DNA of 64,000 nt from an uncultured Prevotellaceae bacterium (GCA_902776545.1 CACYQO010000045.1:1-64000); one strand, 5' to 3'. Positions 44,218-54,056 are shown, counted from the first letter of the stretch. Notes: generated by a model from the sequence alone, not told the origin. Made by a program: numbers and translations.

Positions 44218-47200
44218 ATGAAGACATTTGCACCATTATCAAAAGTACAATATGGCCTCTATGTAGAGTGTGTAGCTCATCAGGGAGAGGCTTGTTATAA
44301 CCTTCCTTATCTCTACGTACTCGACGGTACGCTGGACGGGGACAAACTTTGCCGGGCCATTGAGACCGCTGTGGCAGCACATCCCACGCTGTTCACACGC
44401 ATCGAACTGAATAGCGAGGGCGACCCCCTTCAGACCATCGACGATTCTGAGACGTTTACGTTGGATATTGAACATGGAACATTGAACATTGAAAATGGAG
44501 GCACTTTCAATGGTCAGCCGCTCATCACGCCCTTCGACATCTACAAGGACCGTCTGTTCCATATCCGCCTGCTGAAGGATGTGGAGCATTTCTACTTCTT
44601 CCTCGACATCCACCACATCATCGGCGACGGCACCACCCTGAAGGTGATGCTCAGCGACATAGACAAAGTCTATGGTGGCGGTACGCTGGAACCAGAGGCG
44701 ATGACAATGGCAGAGGTGGCGACGGCTGAGGCAGAGCTACGTAAGACGGCTGCCTTCGACGAAGGCAAGCAGTGGTATGCACAGAACTTCGACTGCGGCG
44801 ACTGCTTCACCCAGCTGATGCCCGACCTTGAGGAGCCGGAGCATAGCGAGGCCAGTATGGTGAGGACGCTCGACGTGGAGATGGCTGAGGTGGACGCATT
44901 CTGCAAGGAGAAAGGTATCTTCAAGAGCAATTTCTTTACGACGGCCTATAGTTTTCTGCTGGCCAAATATAATAATGAACAGGAGTCTCTGTTTACTACG
45001 ATCTACAATGGACGAAGCGACAAGCGCTTCCTGCACTCCGTCGGTATGACGGTGAAGACGCTGCCCGTGTATGCTAAGTTTGACAATGAAACCAAGGTGC
45101 TTGACTATCTAAAGGCAGGTCAGGATCAGATGGGCGGTGTACGCAAGCACGAGGCTTATGCCTTCAGCGATGCCGTGAACGACCTGGGCATCCAAAGCAA
45201 CTCGATGTTCGCCTGGCACGGCACAATGTTTGCCGACGAGCAACTATGCGGCAAGCCGATGAAGACCATCCGCCTCTGCAACAGCACGCTGGAGGCTTCG
45301 CTCTATCTGAAGGCGTTCATCCTCAACGGCAAGTATCAGGTGAAGGCTGAATACAACAGCAACGAGTATTCCGAGGAGATCATCCGTCAGTATTTAGAGA
45401 GCTATGAGGCTGTGATAAAAGGATTCCTCAGCAAGGAGTTTCTGCGTGAGGTCAATATTACAACGGCCAGTCAGATGGAAATGCTCGACTGTTTCAACCA
45501 GACCGATGTGGACTACGATGACACACAGACCATCGTCTCGCAGTTCCGTCGTCAGGCCAAGGCCACACCCGAAAACATCGCCGTGGTCTATAAGGACAAA
45601 CGATATACCTATAAGGATGTGGACGAGATCAGCGACCGCATCGCAGGCTACGTGGCTGCCAAGGGGCTGGGCGCAGAGGATGTGGTATCAGTCCTGATAC
45701 CTCGTTGTGAGTGGATGGCCATCGCCTCGCTTGGCGTACTGAAGGCAGGCTGTGCATATCAGCCTCTCGACCCCACCTATCCCAAAGAGCGTCTGAACTT
45801 CATGATGCAAGATGCCAATGCCAAGCTGCTGATAGCTGACGAGGAACTGCGAAGCATCGTGGATGAATACCAGGGCGACGTATTGTTAATTGAACATGGA
45901 AAATTGAACATTGAAAATGAAGCTATGCTCAGTCAATCTTCAATCATCAATCTTCAATCTTCAATAACCCCCTCCAGCCTCTTCATCCTACTCTACACCT
46001 CCGGTTCTACGGGTGTGCCCAAGGGCTGTCAGCTGATGCACAGCAATCTTGTCTGCTTCTGTCATTGGTATCAGACTTTCTATGGCCTGAAGCCTGAGAA
46101 CAAGGTGGCAGCTTACGCCAGCTATGGATTTGATGCCTGCATGATGGACATGTATCCTGCCCTGACCTGTGGCGCGACGGTGCATATTGTCCCAGAGGAG
46201 CTGCGACTTGACCTGATAGCCCTCAATGACTATTTCGAGCGTGAAAATATTACCCACTCGTTTATGACTACGCAGGTGGGTTACCAGTTTGCCTCAAACA
46301 TTGAGAACCACTCGCTGAAGTTCCTTTCAACTGGTGGTGAGAAGTTAGCATCGCTGACACCTCCGAAAGATTACCAGTTTTATAACGTGTATGGTCCTAC
46401 GGAGACAACTGTCCTGATCACCAGGTATCATGTCGATCAGAAGATGAAGGACATCCCTATTGGCAAGGCGCTTGACAATGTCCATCTCTATGTGGTTGAT
46501 CCGCAGGGACATCGCCTGCCGGTAGGTGCAGCAGGAGAATTATGGGTCAGTGGCCCGCAGGTGAGCCGGGGTTACCTGAACCGTCCTGAGAAAACGGCAG
46601 AAGTGTATATCGGTAATCCCTTCACAGATGATAAAAAGTACGCCCGTGTTTATCGCTCTGGCGACATCGTGCGCTATCTGCCCTCTGGCGACATCCAGTT
46701 CGTAGGCCGTCGCGACGGACAGGTGAAGATCCGTGGTTTCCGCATCGAGCTGAAAGAGGTGGAGGCCGTTATCCGCGAATTCCCTGGCATCAAGGACGCT
46801 ACCGTGCAGGCTTTTGATGAGGAAGGGGGTAGCGGAGGAAAGTTCATTGCCGCCTACATCGTCAGCGATCAGCAAATCGACATCGAGGCACTCAACAACT
46901 TCATCATGGATCAGAAACCGCCTTACATGGTGCCTGCCGTGACGATGCAGATTGAGACTATCCCTCTGAACCAGAACCAGAAGGTGAACAAGCGTGCCCT
47001 GCCGAAGCCGGAAAGGACGAGGAAAGAGGAAGGAGGAACGAGGAACGAGGATGCGCCGATGAATGTATTGGAAGAGGAGTTGCATGAGATGATAGCCGGC
47101 ATTGTGAACAATAAGGATTTCGGCATCACCACCATTCTTGGCTATGCAGGACTGACCTCCATCTCCGCCATCAAACTGGCCGTCCAGATGAACAAGCGCT

Positions 47201-50200
47201 TTGGCATCATGCTTGACTCAAAGTCGCTGGTGAAGAGCGGCACCCTGCAGAGCATTGAGAATGAAATATGGAAATCGTTTCTCGAGGAAGGAGGAAAGAG
47301 GAAAGAGGAAGGAGATATGTCTGCCGCAGAGAATTCTCCCTCCACTCTCCACCTTCCACCTTCCACTAAAGTTCCACTCTCCTATGCTCAGACGGGTGTC
47401 TATTTCGAGTGTCTGAAGAATCCCACTTCGACGGTTTACAATATTCCTTATCTGCTCAGTTATCCTGCTGGCATCGAGGCAGACAAACTGGCTGCTGTCG
47501 TCAAGCAGGTGGTGGAGGCCCATCCTGAGCTGAGCGTTCACTTCGCCACAGAGGGTGATAAGATCATTCAGACCTTAGCAGACAGTCTGCCTGTGAAGGT
47601 GCCCGTCACAGAGATGAGCGATGATGCGCTGACGGTCTATAAGAATGAGTTCGTGCGACCGTTCAACCTGAATAAGGCACCGCTCTACCGCTTCGAGGTC
47701 GTGAAGACCGGAAGTGGAGTCCATCTGCTTTTGGATGTTCATCACCTCGTGTTCGACGGTGGTTCTGCTGATCTGCTGATTCGTCAGATAGGCTCAGCGC
47801 TCGAAGGGGCGGCTGTCGAGAAAGAGAACTATACCTATCTCGATTTCGTCATCGACCAGCAGAAGGCTGAGGAGAGTGAAACCTTCAAGGCCGCCCAGCA
47901 GTTCTTCGCTGAGAAGTTGCAGACCTGCGAAGGAGCGAGTGAGATTCCTGCCGACCTGCCCAAGACAGACCAACTGGGCTTTATCGGTGAGGCTGTCTGT
48001 CCGGCGGATTACGACAAGGCTGCCGCTTTCTGCCGCCAGCAGGAAATCACACCAGCTCACCTCTTCCTCGCAGCCACGAGTTACGTCATATCACGCTACA
48101 CCAACAACCGTGAGGTATATCTGAGCACCATTAGCAGCGGCCGTTCTAATCTGAAGATTGCCGATACGGTGGGTATGTTCGTTAATACCCTCGCCCTCGG
48201 ATTGAAGATCGACGATGTGACGGTGAGCGAATACCTGAAACAGGTGAGTGAGACCTTCGACGAGACGTTGCGCCATGAGGACTATCCCTTCGCCCGTATC
48301 GCTACCGACTTTGGTTTCATGCCCGCTATCGCCTACGCCTATCAGGTGGGCGTGCTGTCGCAGTATACGGTCAATGGTCAGCCCATCCAGCAGGAACTGT
48401 TGGAGCTGAATGTGCCCAAGTTCAAGATCAATATCAAGATTGAGTCGCGTGGCGTGGTGGTGCAGTATGACGATGCCCTCTATTCAGCCGCTTTGGGCAA
48501 CGCCATTGCTGAGAGTATCGTGGCTGTTGCCGAGCGTATCATCGCCCAGCCACAGATGAAGGTTCGCCAGCTCTCCATCATCAGCAAGCGTCAGGAAGAA
48601 GAACTGTCACACCTGCGTCAGACGGCAACAGGCGATGCGCCGTTCAAGTTCTTCCATGAGTGTATCAGTCATTTCGCACAGACCCAGCCCGACCATGAGG
48701 CTTTGGTGGCCATTGATGCCAAGTTCACTTACAAGGAGATGGATGAAGCCACGAACTGTATTGCTGCCGCTTTGCGTCAGAAGGGTGTACAAGAGCGCGA
48801 CCGTGTGGCCCTGCTGTTGCCGCGTACCAGCAGGCTGATCCTCTCACTCTTCGGTGTGCTGAAGGCTGGAGCTGCCTATATCCCTTGCGATCCGGATTAT
48901 CCAGCAGACCGCATCAAACTGATTCTTGAGGACAGTGAGGCCCGTTATATCATCACGACAGCCGACCGCATGGACAGCGTGCCTGCCGACAAGGCCATCA
49001 ATGTGGAAACCCTCCTCACTTCTCCTTCCTCCTTCCTCCTTCCTCCTTCCTCGAACATTACTCCCGATGACCTCGCATACCTCATCTATACCTCAGGTTC
49101 CACAGGTCGTCCGAAGGGCGTCATGCTGCGCCACGAGGGTATCTGTAATTACCTCTACGGCCATCCGGCCAATGTCTTTGCCAATGGCGTACTGACGGAT
49201 GCAGACCGTGTACTCAGTGTGACGACCATCTCGTTCGATGCTGCCCTGCAGGATATCGGTATGGCTTACTACAACGGTAAGACGCTGATTGTGGCTACTG
49301 AGGAGCAGGCCAACAACCCGCTCGACCTCGCTCAGCTCATTCAGGAGCAGCATATCAATATGGTGTCAGGCACACCGTCCCGCTGGCAGACTTGGCTCAC
49401 GAGCGACGATTTCTGCAAGGCCATCTCGCAGGTGAAGATCTGTCGTGCCGGTGGTGAGAAGTTCAGCGATGCGCTCCTGCAACAGATGCGCAGCGTCACC
49501 AAGGCCCGCATCTTCAACTGCTATGGTCCTACGGAGATTACCGTCGCCTCGAACAATGCGGAACTGACGAATGCCCAGATGGTGACTGTTGGTAAGCCAC
49601 AGTTGAACGTCAAGGAGTTTATCGTCGATGCCGATGGCAACGAACTGCCTGCTGGCGTCGTCGGCGAGCTCTATATTGGTGGCCGAGGTGTGGCGCGTGG
49701 CTATAACAACCTCGACGAGATGACCCGTGAGCGTTTCGTGGAGTATCACGGCATTAGGATCTATAAGTCGGGCGACTATGCGAAATGGCTGCCAGATGGT
49801 AATGTGGTCATCCTCGGACGTACCGACCACCAGATCAAACTGCGTGGCCTGCGTATTGAACTCGGTGAGATTGAGAATGTGATGCTCTCCGTGGAAGGCA
49901 TGAAGAAGGTGGTGATCATGATTCGCAAGCTGAATGACAAGGAGCACCTCTGTGCCTACTACACAGCCGATCATGAGATTGCGCCCGACGCCTTGAAGGC
50001 TGAGATCTCCAAACGCCTGACGCAGTATATGGTGCCCACGGCCTATCTACAACTGGCAGAGATGCCGATGACGCCCAATGGCAAAACTGATGTGAAGGCA
50101 TTGCCCGAGCCGCAGCTTGCCGTTACCTCGGCGTTTGTGGCCCCTGCCAATGATACGGAGAAAGCGTTCTGCGACATCTTCGCACAGATCCTGCAGATGG

Positions 50201-50526
50201 ACAAGGTGGGTGCTACCGACAACTTCTTTGAGCTCGGCGGCACATCGCTCGTCGTCACCCGTGTCATCATCGAGGCCGACAAGGCCGGACTGCATGTAGC
50301 CTATGGCGATGTATTTGCCAACCCGACACCCCGAAAGCTGGCAGAACTGATCACAGGTGTAGCTGTAGACGGTGCCGCCAGTGCCGACGACCCTGTAGCC
50401 AACTTCGACTATACCGCCATCAACAACCTCTTGCAGCGCAACACCTTAGGGTTCTTCCGTTCTGGTGAGCGCCAGCAACTGGGCGATGTGCTGATCACAG
50501 GATCTGGGCATCCACATCCTGCGTGA
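44218..50526 (+). CDS. Nonribosomal peptide synthetase, C-A-T-C-A-T, reductase cut by frameshift
   Basis: The 2102-residue dimodular NRPS reads: condensation 1 (about 1-420, HHIIGDG at 132-138), adenylation 1 (about 440-930, YTSGSTGVPKG at about 592), carrier 1 (GYAGLTSISA, Ser about 980), condensation 2 (about 1055-1450, HHLVFDG at 1175-1181), adenylation 2 (about 1480-1960, YTSGSTGRPKG at about 1624) and carrier 2 (ELGGTSLV, Ser2010). It then enters a terminal reductase (GDVLITGS) and ends after a frameshift. Binding-pocket residues by alignment to GrsA are about DAMFSGVVLK for A1 and DAQSCACVAK for A2; I cannot assign amino acids from them. No epimerase or thioesterase. An intact version would release a dipeptide aldehyde. 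At least five repeat arrays are in frame. No phosphopantetheinyl transferase is in the window. Confidence 0.92.
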   Translation: MKTFAPLSKVQYGLYVECVAHQGEACYNLPYLYVLDGTLDGDKLCRAIETAVAAHPTLFTRIELNSEGDPLQTIDDSETFTLDIEHGTLNIENGGTFNGQPLITPFDIYKDRLFHIRLLKDVEHFYFFLDIHHIIGDGTTLKVMLSDIDKVYGGGTLEPEAMTMAEVATAEAELRKTAAFDEGKQWYAQNFDCGDCFTQLMPDLEEPEHSEASMVRTLDVEMAEVDAFCKEKGIFKSNFFTTAYSFLLAKYNNEQESLFTTIYNGRSDKRFLHSVGMTVKTLPVYAKFDNETKVLDYLKAGQDQMGGVRKHEAYAFSDAVNDLGIQSNSMFAWHGTMFADEQLCGKPMKTIRLCNSTLEASLYLKAFILNGKYQVKAEYNSNEYSEEIIRQYLESYEAVIKGFLSKEFLREVNITTASQMEMLDCFNQTDVDYDDTQTIVSQFRRQAKATPENIAVVYKDKRYTYKDVDEISDRIAGYVAAKGLGAEDVVSVLIPRCEWMAIASLGVLKAGCAYQPLDPTYPKERLNFMMQDANAKLLIADEELRSIVDEYQGDVLLIEHGKLNIENEAMLSQSSIINLQSSITPSSLFILLYTSGSTGVPKGCQLMHSNLVCFCHWYQTFYGLKPENKVAAYASYGFDACMMDMYPALTCGATVHIVPEELRLDLIALNDYFERENITHSFMTTQVGYQFASNIENHSLKFLSTGGEKLASLTPPKDYQFYNVYGPTETTVLITRYHVDQKMKDIPIGKALDNVHLYVVDPQGHRLPVGAAGELWVSGPQVSRGYLNRPEKTAEVYIGNPFTDDKKYARVYRSGDIVRYLPSGDIQFVGRRDGQVKIRGFRIELKEVEAVIREFPGIKDATVQAFDEEGGSGGKFIAAYIVSDQQIDIEALNNFIMDQKPPYMVPAVTMQIETIPLNQNQKVNKRALPKPERTRKEEGGTRNEDAPMNVLEEELHEMIAGIVNNKDFGITTILGYAGLTSISAIKLAVQMNKRFGIMLDSKSLVKSGTLQSIENEIWKSFLEEGGKRKEEGDMSAAENSPSTLHLPPSTKVPLSYAQTGVYFECLKNPTSTVYNIPYLLSYPAGIEADKLAAVVKQVVEAHPELSVHFATEGDKIIQTLADSLPVKVPVTEMSDDALTVYKNEFVRPFNLNKAPLYRFEVVKTGSGVHLLLDVHHLVFDGGSADLLIRQIGSALEGAAVEKENYTYLDFVIDQQKAEESETFKAAQQFFAEKLQTCEGASEIPADLPKTDQLGFIGEAVCPADYDKAAAFCRQQEITPAHLFLAATSYVISRYTNNREVYLSTISSGRSNLKIADTVGMFVNTLALGLKIDDVTVSEYLKQVSETFDETLRHEDYPFARIATDFGFMPAIAYAYQVGVLSQYTVNGQPIQQELLELNVPKFKINIKIESRGVVVQYDDALYSAALGNAIAESIVAVAERIIAQPQMKVRQLSIISKRQEEELSHLRQTATGDAPFKFFHECISHFAQTQPDHEALVAIDAKFTYKEMDEATNCIAAALRQKGVQERDRVALLLPRTSRLILSLFGVLKAGAAYIPCDPDYPADRIKLILEDSEARYIITTADRMDSVPADKAINVETLLTSPSSFLLPPSSNITPDDLAYLIYTSGSTGRPKGVMLRHEGICNYLYGHPANVFANGVLTDADRVLSVTTISFDAALQDIGMAYYNGKTLIVATEEQANNPLDLAQLIQEQHINMVSGTPSRWQTWLTSDDFCKAISQVKICRAGGEKFSDALLQQMRSVTKARIFNCYGPTEITVASNNAELTNAQMVTVGKPQLNVKEFIVDADGNELPAGVVGELYIGGRGVARGYNNLDEMTRERFVEYHGIRIYKSGDYAKWLPDGNVVILGRTDHQIKLRGLRIELGEIENVMLSVEGMKKVVIMIRKLNDKEHLCAYYTADHEIAPDALKAEISKRLTQYMVPTAYLQLAEMPMTPNGKTDVKALPEPQLAVTSAFVAPANDTEKAFCDIFAQILQMDKVGATDNFFELGGTSLVVTRVIIEADKAGLHVAYGDVFANPTPRKLAELITGVAVDGAASADDPVANFDYTAINNLLQRNTLGFFRSGERQQLGDVLITGSGHPHPA
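44467..44500. repeat. In-frame GAACATTGAACATTGAAAA array in NRPS condensation 1
   Basis: Units GAACATGGAACATTGAACAT are read as EHGTLNIENGG at about residues 84-95, before the HHxxxDG motif. Confidence 0.8.
45888..45967. repeat. In-frame inverted array before the A1 TSGSTG loop
   Basis: The left arm (ATTGAACATGGAAAATTGAA type, 45889-45921) and the right arm (TCAATCTTCAATCATCAATC type, 45933-45966) surround a short spacer. It is read as IEHGKLNIENE then SSIINLQSSI (about 557-584). It keeps the inverted layout of intergenic elements. Confidence 0.83.
47012..47056. repeat. In-frame AGGACGAGGAAAGAGGAAGG array in the A1-T1 linker
   Basis: Read as RTRKEEGGTRNED at about 932-946, a natural interdomain linker. 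Confidence 0.8.
47281..47371. repeat. In-frame inverted array in the T1-C2 linker
   Basis: GAGGAAGGAGGAAAGAGGAA-type left arm (47281-47318) and CCTCCACTCTCCACCTTCCA-type right arm (47338-47369), read as EEGGKRKEEGD then SPSTLHLPPST (about 1021-1053). Confidence 0.83.
49015..49056. repeat. In-frame CTTCCTCCTTCCTCCTTCC array before the A2 TSGSTG loop
   Basis: Read as LTSPSSFLLPPSSN (about 1600-1613). It sits at the same structural place in A2 as the 45888 array in A1. Confidence 0.8.
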
Positions 50527-51553
50527 CCTCATCGACAGCGATGCAAAGAACATCTATTGCCTGGTACGCGGCAAGACGCAGGAGAAAGCTGAGAGCCGCC
50601 TGAGAACCCTGCTGTTCTACTACTTCGCCAACTCCTTCAAGGAACTGTTCGGTCAACGACTGCACATCATCCTTGGCGATGTGACGCAGAATTTCGATGA
50701 GAACCTGAAGGTGGATACCGTCTTCAACTGTGCCGCCGTCGTGAAGCACTTCTCGGAAGGCACGGAGATTGAGGACGTGAACATCGGCGGCGCACAGCGT
50801 TGTGTGGAGTTCTGCATCAAGACGGGCGCCAACCTCATCCACATCTCCACTGCCAGCACCCGAGGCATGTGGGCTGGTGAGATCAAGGATGATGTCTATA
50901 CCGAGCAGCGACTCTATATGGGCCAGTATCTCGGCAACCAGTACATCTACTCGAAGTACATGGCCGAGCGGCTGATTCTTGATGCTGTTGCCCTGCACGG
51001 GCTCCGTGCGAAGATCATGCGTGTGGGTAACCTCGCTGCCCGAAGCACCGACGGTGAGTTCCAGGCCAACTTCTCGACCAACTCGTTCATGGGCCGCATC
51101 CGTATCTACAACATGCTTGGCTGCTGTCCGTATGCGATGCGCAACAAGCGGGTAGAGTTCTCGCCCATCAATGAAGTGTCGCATGCCATCGTCCTGTTGG
51201 CTACCACCCCGAAGGAGTGTACCGTGTTCCATCCTTACAACATCCACGGTCAGTTCCTCGGCGACGTACTCACCGGACTTGCCACTGTCACCGGCGGCAT
51301 CCGCTTTGTGGAGCAGGAGGAATTCCAGCAGGCCATCGACGAGGCCGGACAAGACCCGCAGAAAGCCAAGCAGATGGCTGCCCTGCTGGCCTATAAGGAT
51401 ATGGCTCACGGACAGAAGACCGCCGACGTGCAGCGCGACAACGACTATACCACACAGGTGCTCTTCCGTCTCGGCTTCGCCTGGTCGCCTACCTCTTGGG
51501 ACTATGTGGAGCGTATGCTCACCGCTATCGGCGGCTTTGGATTCTTTGAATAG
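50507..51553 (+). CDS. NRPS terminal thioester reductase domain, separated by frameshift
   Basis: Continuation of the NRPS in the next frame; a free-standing ORF would begin at ATG 50681. It reads GIHILRDLIDSDAKNIYCLV (second half of the Rossmann entry), VFNCAAVVKHF, the active-site ISTASTRGMW (Thr/Ser) and QYIYSKYMAE (Tyr-x-x-x-Lys), and ends GGFGFFE. This is a Thioester-redct/extended SDR domain that reduces a carrier-bound peptide with NAD(P)H. The junction has TGS followed directly by GIHIL. The usual TGATGFLG glycine loop has therefore lost about four residues, consistent with an 11-base deletion. It is either a true inactivating mutation or a sequence error. Confidence 0.8.
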   Translation, partial: GIHILRDLIDSDAKNIYCLVRGKTQEKAESRLRTLLFYYFANSFKELFGQRLHIILGDVTQNFDENLKVDTVFNCAAVVKHFSEGTEIEDVNIGGAQRCVEFCIKTGANLIHISTASTRGMWAGEIKDDVYTEQRLYMGQYLGNQYIYSKYMAERLILDAVALHGLRAKIMRVGNLAARSTDGEFQANFSTNSFMGRIRIYNMLGCCPYAMRNKRVEFSPINEVSHAIVLLATTPKECTVFHPYNIHGQFLGDVLTGLATVTGGIRFVEQEEFQQAIDEAGQDPQKAKQMAALLAYKDMAHGQKTADVQRDNDYTTQVLFRLGFAWSPTSWDYVERMLTAIGGFGFFE

Positions 51554-51579
51554 AAGAACGACTTTGAAGCAAGAGTGTT

Positions 51580-52403
51580 ATGCAGAAGTCCTTTTCGTCG
51601 AAAATCGGCGTTCTATTGGCTGCCGCAGGCAGTGCCGTAGGACTGGGTAGTATATGGAAATTCCCATACGTCGTAGGGGAAAACGGCGGAGGGGCGTTCA
51701 TCATATTGTATATCGTCTGTTCGCTGATTTTCGGACTGCCTTTGATCATGAACGAGTTCCTGATCGGAAAACTGTCGGGCAGGAGTGCATACAGCGCTTA
51801 CCGTGAGGTCAGCGGAACAAGCCGGTGGCAGTGGATGTCATGGATAAACCTGCTGTGTGTGCTAATCATCATGAGCTTCTATTTTGTGGTTTCAGGATGG
51901 TGTGTCTACTACATGGTTGAGGCTGCTTCAAACGCGTTCGCTGGAATGGATGCCAAGGCGCTGGAGGCCCACTTTGATGCCTTTGAGGGGCGTGCCCCCG
52001 TCTTGTGTCGATACTGGCAGGCATGATTGTCTTTCCGGCTGTGTTTGCCTACGGCTTTACGCCGTCCCAGGGACCGGAACTGACATTCGTCACGCTGCCG
52101 GCTGTCTTCCAGCACATGTTCAGTCCGACGTTGACCTGCACGGTATTCTTTGGCTTGATGTGCGTTGCGGCCATTACGTCCACTATCTCCCTGATGGAGG
52201 TGATGGTCGCCTTTTTCTGTGATGCCACAGCAGGTACCAGGCATCCGCTCAACAGGCACCAGAGCGTGGTGGTGATCGCTGTGATACAGATCGTCACCAA
52301 TGCCTTGTGTATACTGTCGATGACGGGCAATGTCGATTGGCTGAACGTGATGGGCTCGTCCCCATCGCCATCGGCATTATTTTCCTTGATTCCATTAATG
52401 TGA
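51580..52403 (+). pseudogene. Decayed NSS-family sodium:amino-acid symporter
   Basis: The first frame (51580-52026) begins with the typical NSS helix 1, KIGVLLAAAGSAVGLGSIWK and FPYVVGENGG, and continues through helix 3 (SFYFVVSGWCVYYM). It then breaks after HFDAFEGRAP. The next frame (from about 52000) resumes with SILAGMIVFPAVFAYG and GPELTFVTLPAVF, which belong to helices 7-8 of the family. About 100 or more residues between are missing and the C-terminal helices after DWLNVMG are lost. The deletion plus frameshift plus truncation mark it as a pseudogene. It lies 27 bases after the NRPS reductase fragment. Confidence 0.85.
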
Positions 52404-52441
52404 TTTAATAAATAAATTAACAGAATCAGTAGACACTCTCT

Positions 52442-54031
52442 TTATTTCTTGTCGTAAGCGTGGACGGGGTAGTCGGTGGTGAAATGGAGACCTCGGCTCT
52501 CCTTACGTTCGAGGGCGAAGCGGGTGATGAGGTAGCCCACGTTGATCATGTTGCGGAGTTCGCAGATGTCCTTCGACGCCTTCACGCGCTTGAAGAGGTT
52601 CTCCGTCTCCTCGTAGAGCATGTCGAGACGGTCCCAGGCACGATGCAGACGGAGGTCAGAGCGCACGATACCCACGTAGTTGGCCATGATCTGGTTCACC
52701 TCGCGGACACTCTGCGTGATAAGCACCTTCTCCTCGTTGGTCATCGTACCCTCATCGTTCCATTTGGGTACCTGGTCGTTGAAGTCGTAGAGGTCAACAT
52801 GCTTGAGCGAGTCGCGGGCTGCGGTCTCTGCATAGACGACGGCCTCGATGAGCGAGTTTGATGCCAGACGGTTGCCGCCGTGCAGACCGGTGCAGGAGCA
52901 CTCGCCGAGGGCGTAGAGGCGCTCGATGCTGGTCTGGCCATTGAGATCGACCTTGATGCCTCCGCACATATAGTGGGCGGCAGGGCGAACGGGGATATAG
53001 TCGGTGGTGATGTCGATACCCATCGAGAGGCACTTTTGGTAGATATTGGGGAAGTGATGGCGCGTCTCATCGGGATCCTTATGGGTGACATCGAGGCAGA
53101 CGTGGTCGATACCGTGGATCTTCATCTCCTTGTCGATGGCACGGGCGACGATGTCACGGGGGGCCAGCGAGAGGCGCTCGTCGTACTTCTCCATGAACGT
53201 CTCGCCGTTGGGCAGTTTCAGGATGCCGCCATAGCCGCGCATGGCCTCGGTGATGAGGTAGGCGGGGTGCGTCTCGTTGGGGTTGTGGAGCACCGTCGGG
53301 TGGAACTGCACGAACTCCATGTCCTGTACCGTTCCCTTGGCGCGATAGACCATGGCGATGCCGTCGCCAGTAGCGATGACGGGGTTCGAGGTGGTCAGAT
53401 AGACGGCTCCGCAGCCTCCCGTACACATGACGGTGACCTTCGCCAGATAGGTGTCCACCTTCTGCGTCTTGGGATTGAGCACGTAGGCACCGTAGCATTG
53501 GATGTAAGGCGAGCGGCGTGTGACGCGCACGCCGAGGTGGTGCTGGGTGATAATCTCCACAGCGAAGTGGTTCTCCTTGACGTCGATGTTGGGATTGCTT
53601 TTCACGGCTTCCATCAATCCGCGCTGGATCTCGGCACCCGTGTCGTCGGCATGGTGGAGGATGCGGAACTCGGAGTGTCCGCCCTCACGATGCAGGTCGA
53701 AAGTGCCGTCGTCCTTCTTGTCGAAGTTAACGCCCCACTTCACAAGTTCCTTTATCTGCTCGGGTGCCATGCGCACAACCTGCTCCACGGCCTTGCGGTC
53801 GGAGATGTAGTCGCCGGCAATGATGGTGTCAGCGATATGCTTGTCGAAGGTGTCCACCTTCATGTTCGTTACTGAGGCGACGCCGCCCTGTGCGAACGAG
53901 GTGTTGGCCTCGTCGAGGGACGTCTTGCAGATCATACACACCTTGCCCTTGTTGGCCTTCGCCACCTTCAGAGCGTAACTCATGCCAGCCACTCCGGCAC
54001 CGATCACGAGGAAGTCGTATTTGTAAACCAT
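52442..54031 (-). CDS. nadB: L-aspartate oxidase
   Basis: FAD enzyme that oxidises L-aspartate to iminoaspartate, the first step of de novo NAD synthesis. The 529 residues are normal for NadB. Motifs are VIGAGVAGMSYALKVA (FAD), NTSFAQGGVASV, REGGHSEFRILHHADDTG, FVQFHPTVLHNP, the catalytic Arg region PVRPAAHYMCGGI and GECSCTGLHGGNRLASNSL. It has its own promoter and no nadA or nadC neighbour in the window. Start ATG 54031. Confidence 0.95.
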   Translation of the reverse strand: MVYKYDFLVIGAGVAGMSYALKVAKANKGKVCMICKTSLDEANTSFAQGGVASVTNMKVDTFDKHIADTIIAGDYISDRKAVEQVVRMAPEQIKELVKWGVNFDKKDDGTFDLHREGGHSEFRILHHADDTGAEIQRGLMEAVKSNPNIDVKENHFAVEIITQHHLGVRVTRRSPYIQCYGAYVLNPKTQKVDTYLAKVTVMCTGGCGAVYLTTSNPVIATGDGIAMVYRAKGTVQDMEFVQFHPTVLHNPNETHPAYLITEAMRGYGGILKLPNGETFMEKYDERLSLAPRDIVARAIDKEMKIHGIDHVCLDVTHKDPDETRHHFPNIYQKCLSMGIDITTDYIPVRPAAHYMCGGIKVDLNGQTSIERLYALGECSCTGLHGGNRLASNSLIEAVVYAETAARDSLKHVDLYDFNDQVPKWNDEGTMTNEEKVLITQSVREVNQIMANYVGIVRSDLRLHRAWDRLDMLYEETENLFKRVKASKDICELRNMINVGYLITRFALERKESRGLHFTTDYPVHAYDKK

Positions 54032-54056
54032 ATATTGCTAAATATTTATATTTGCT

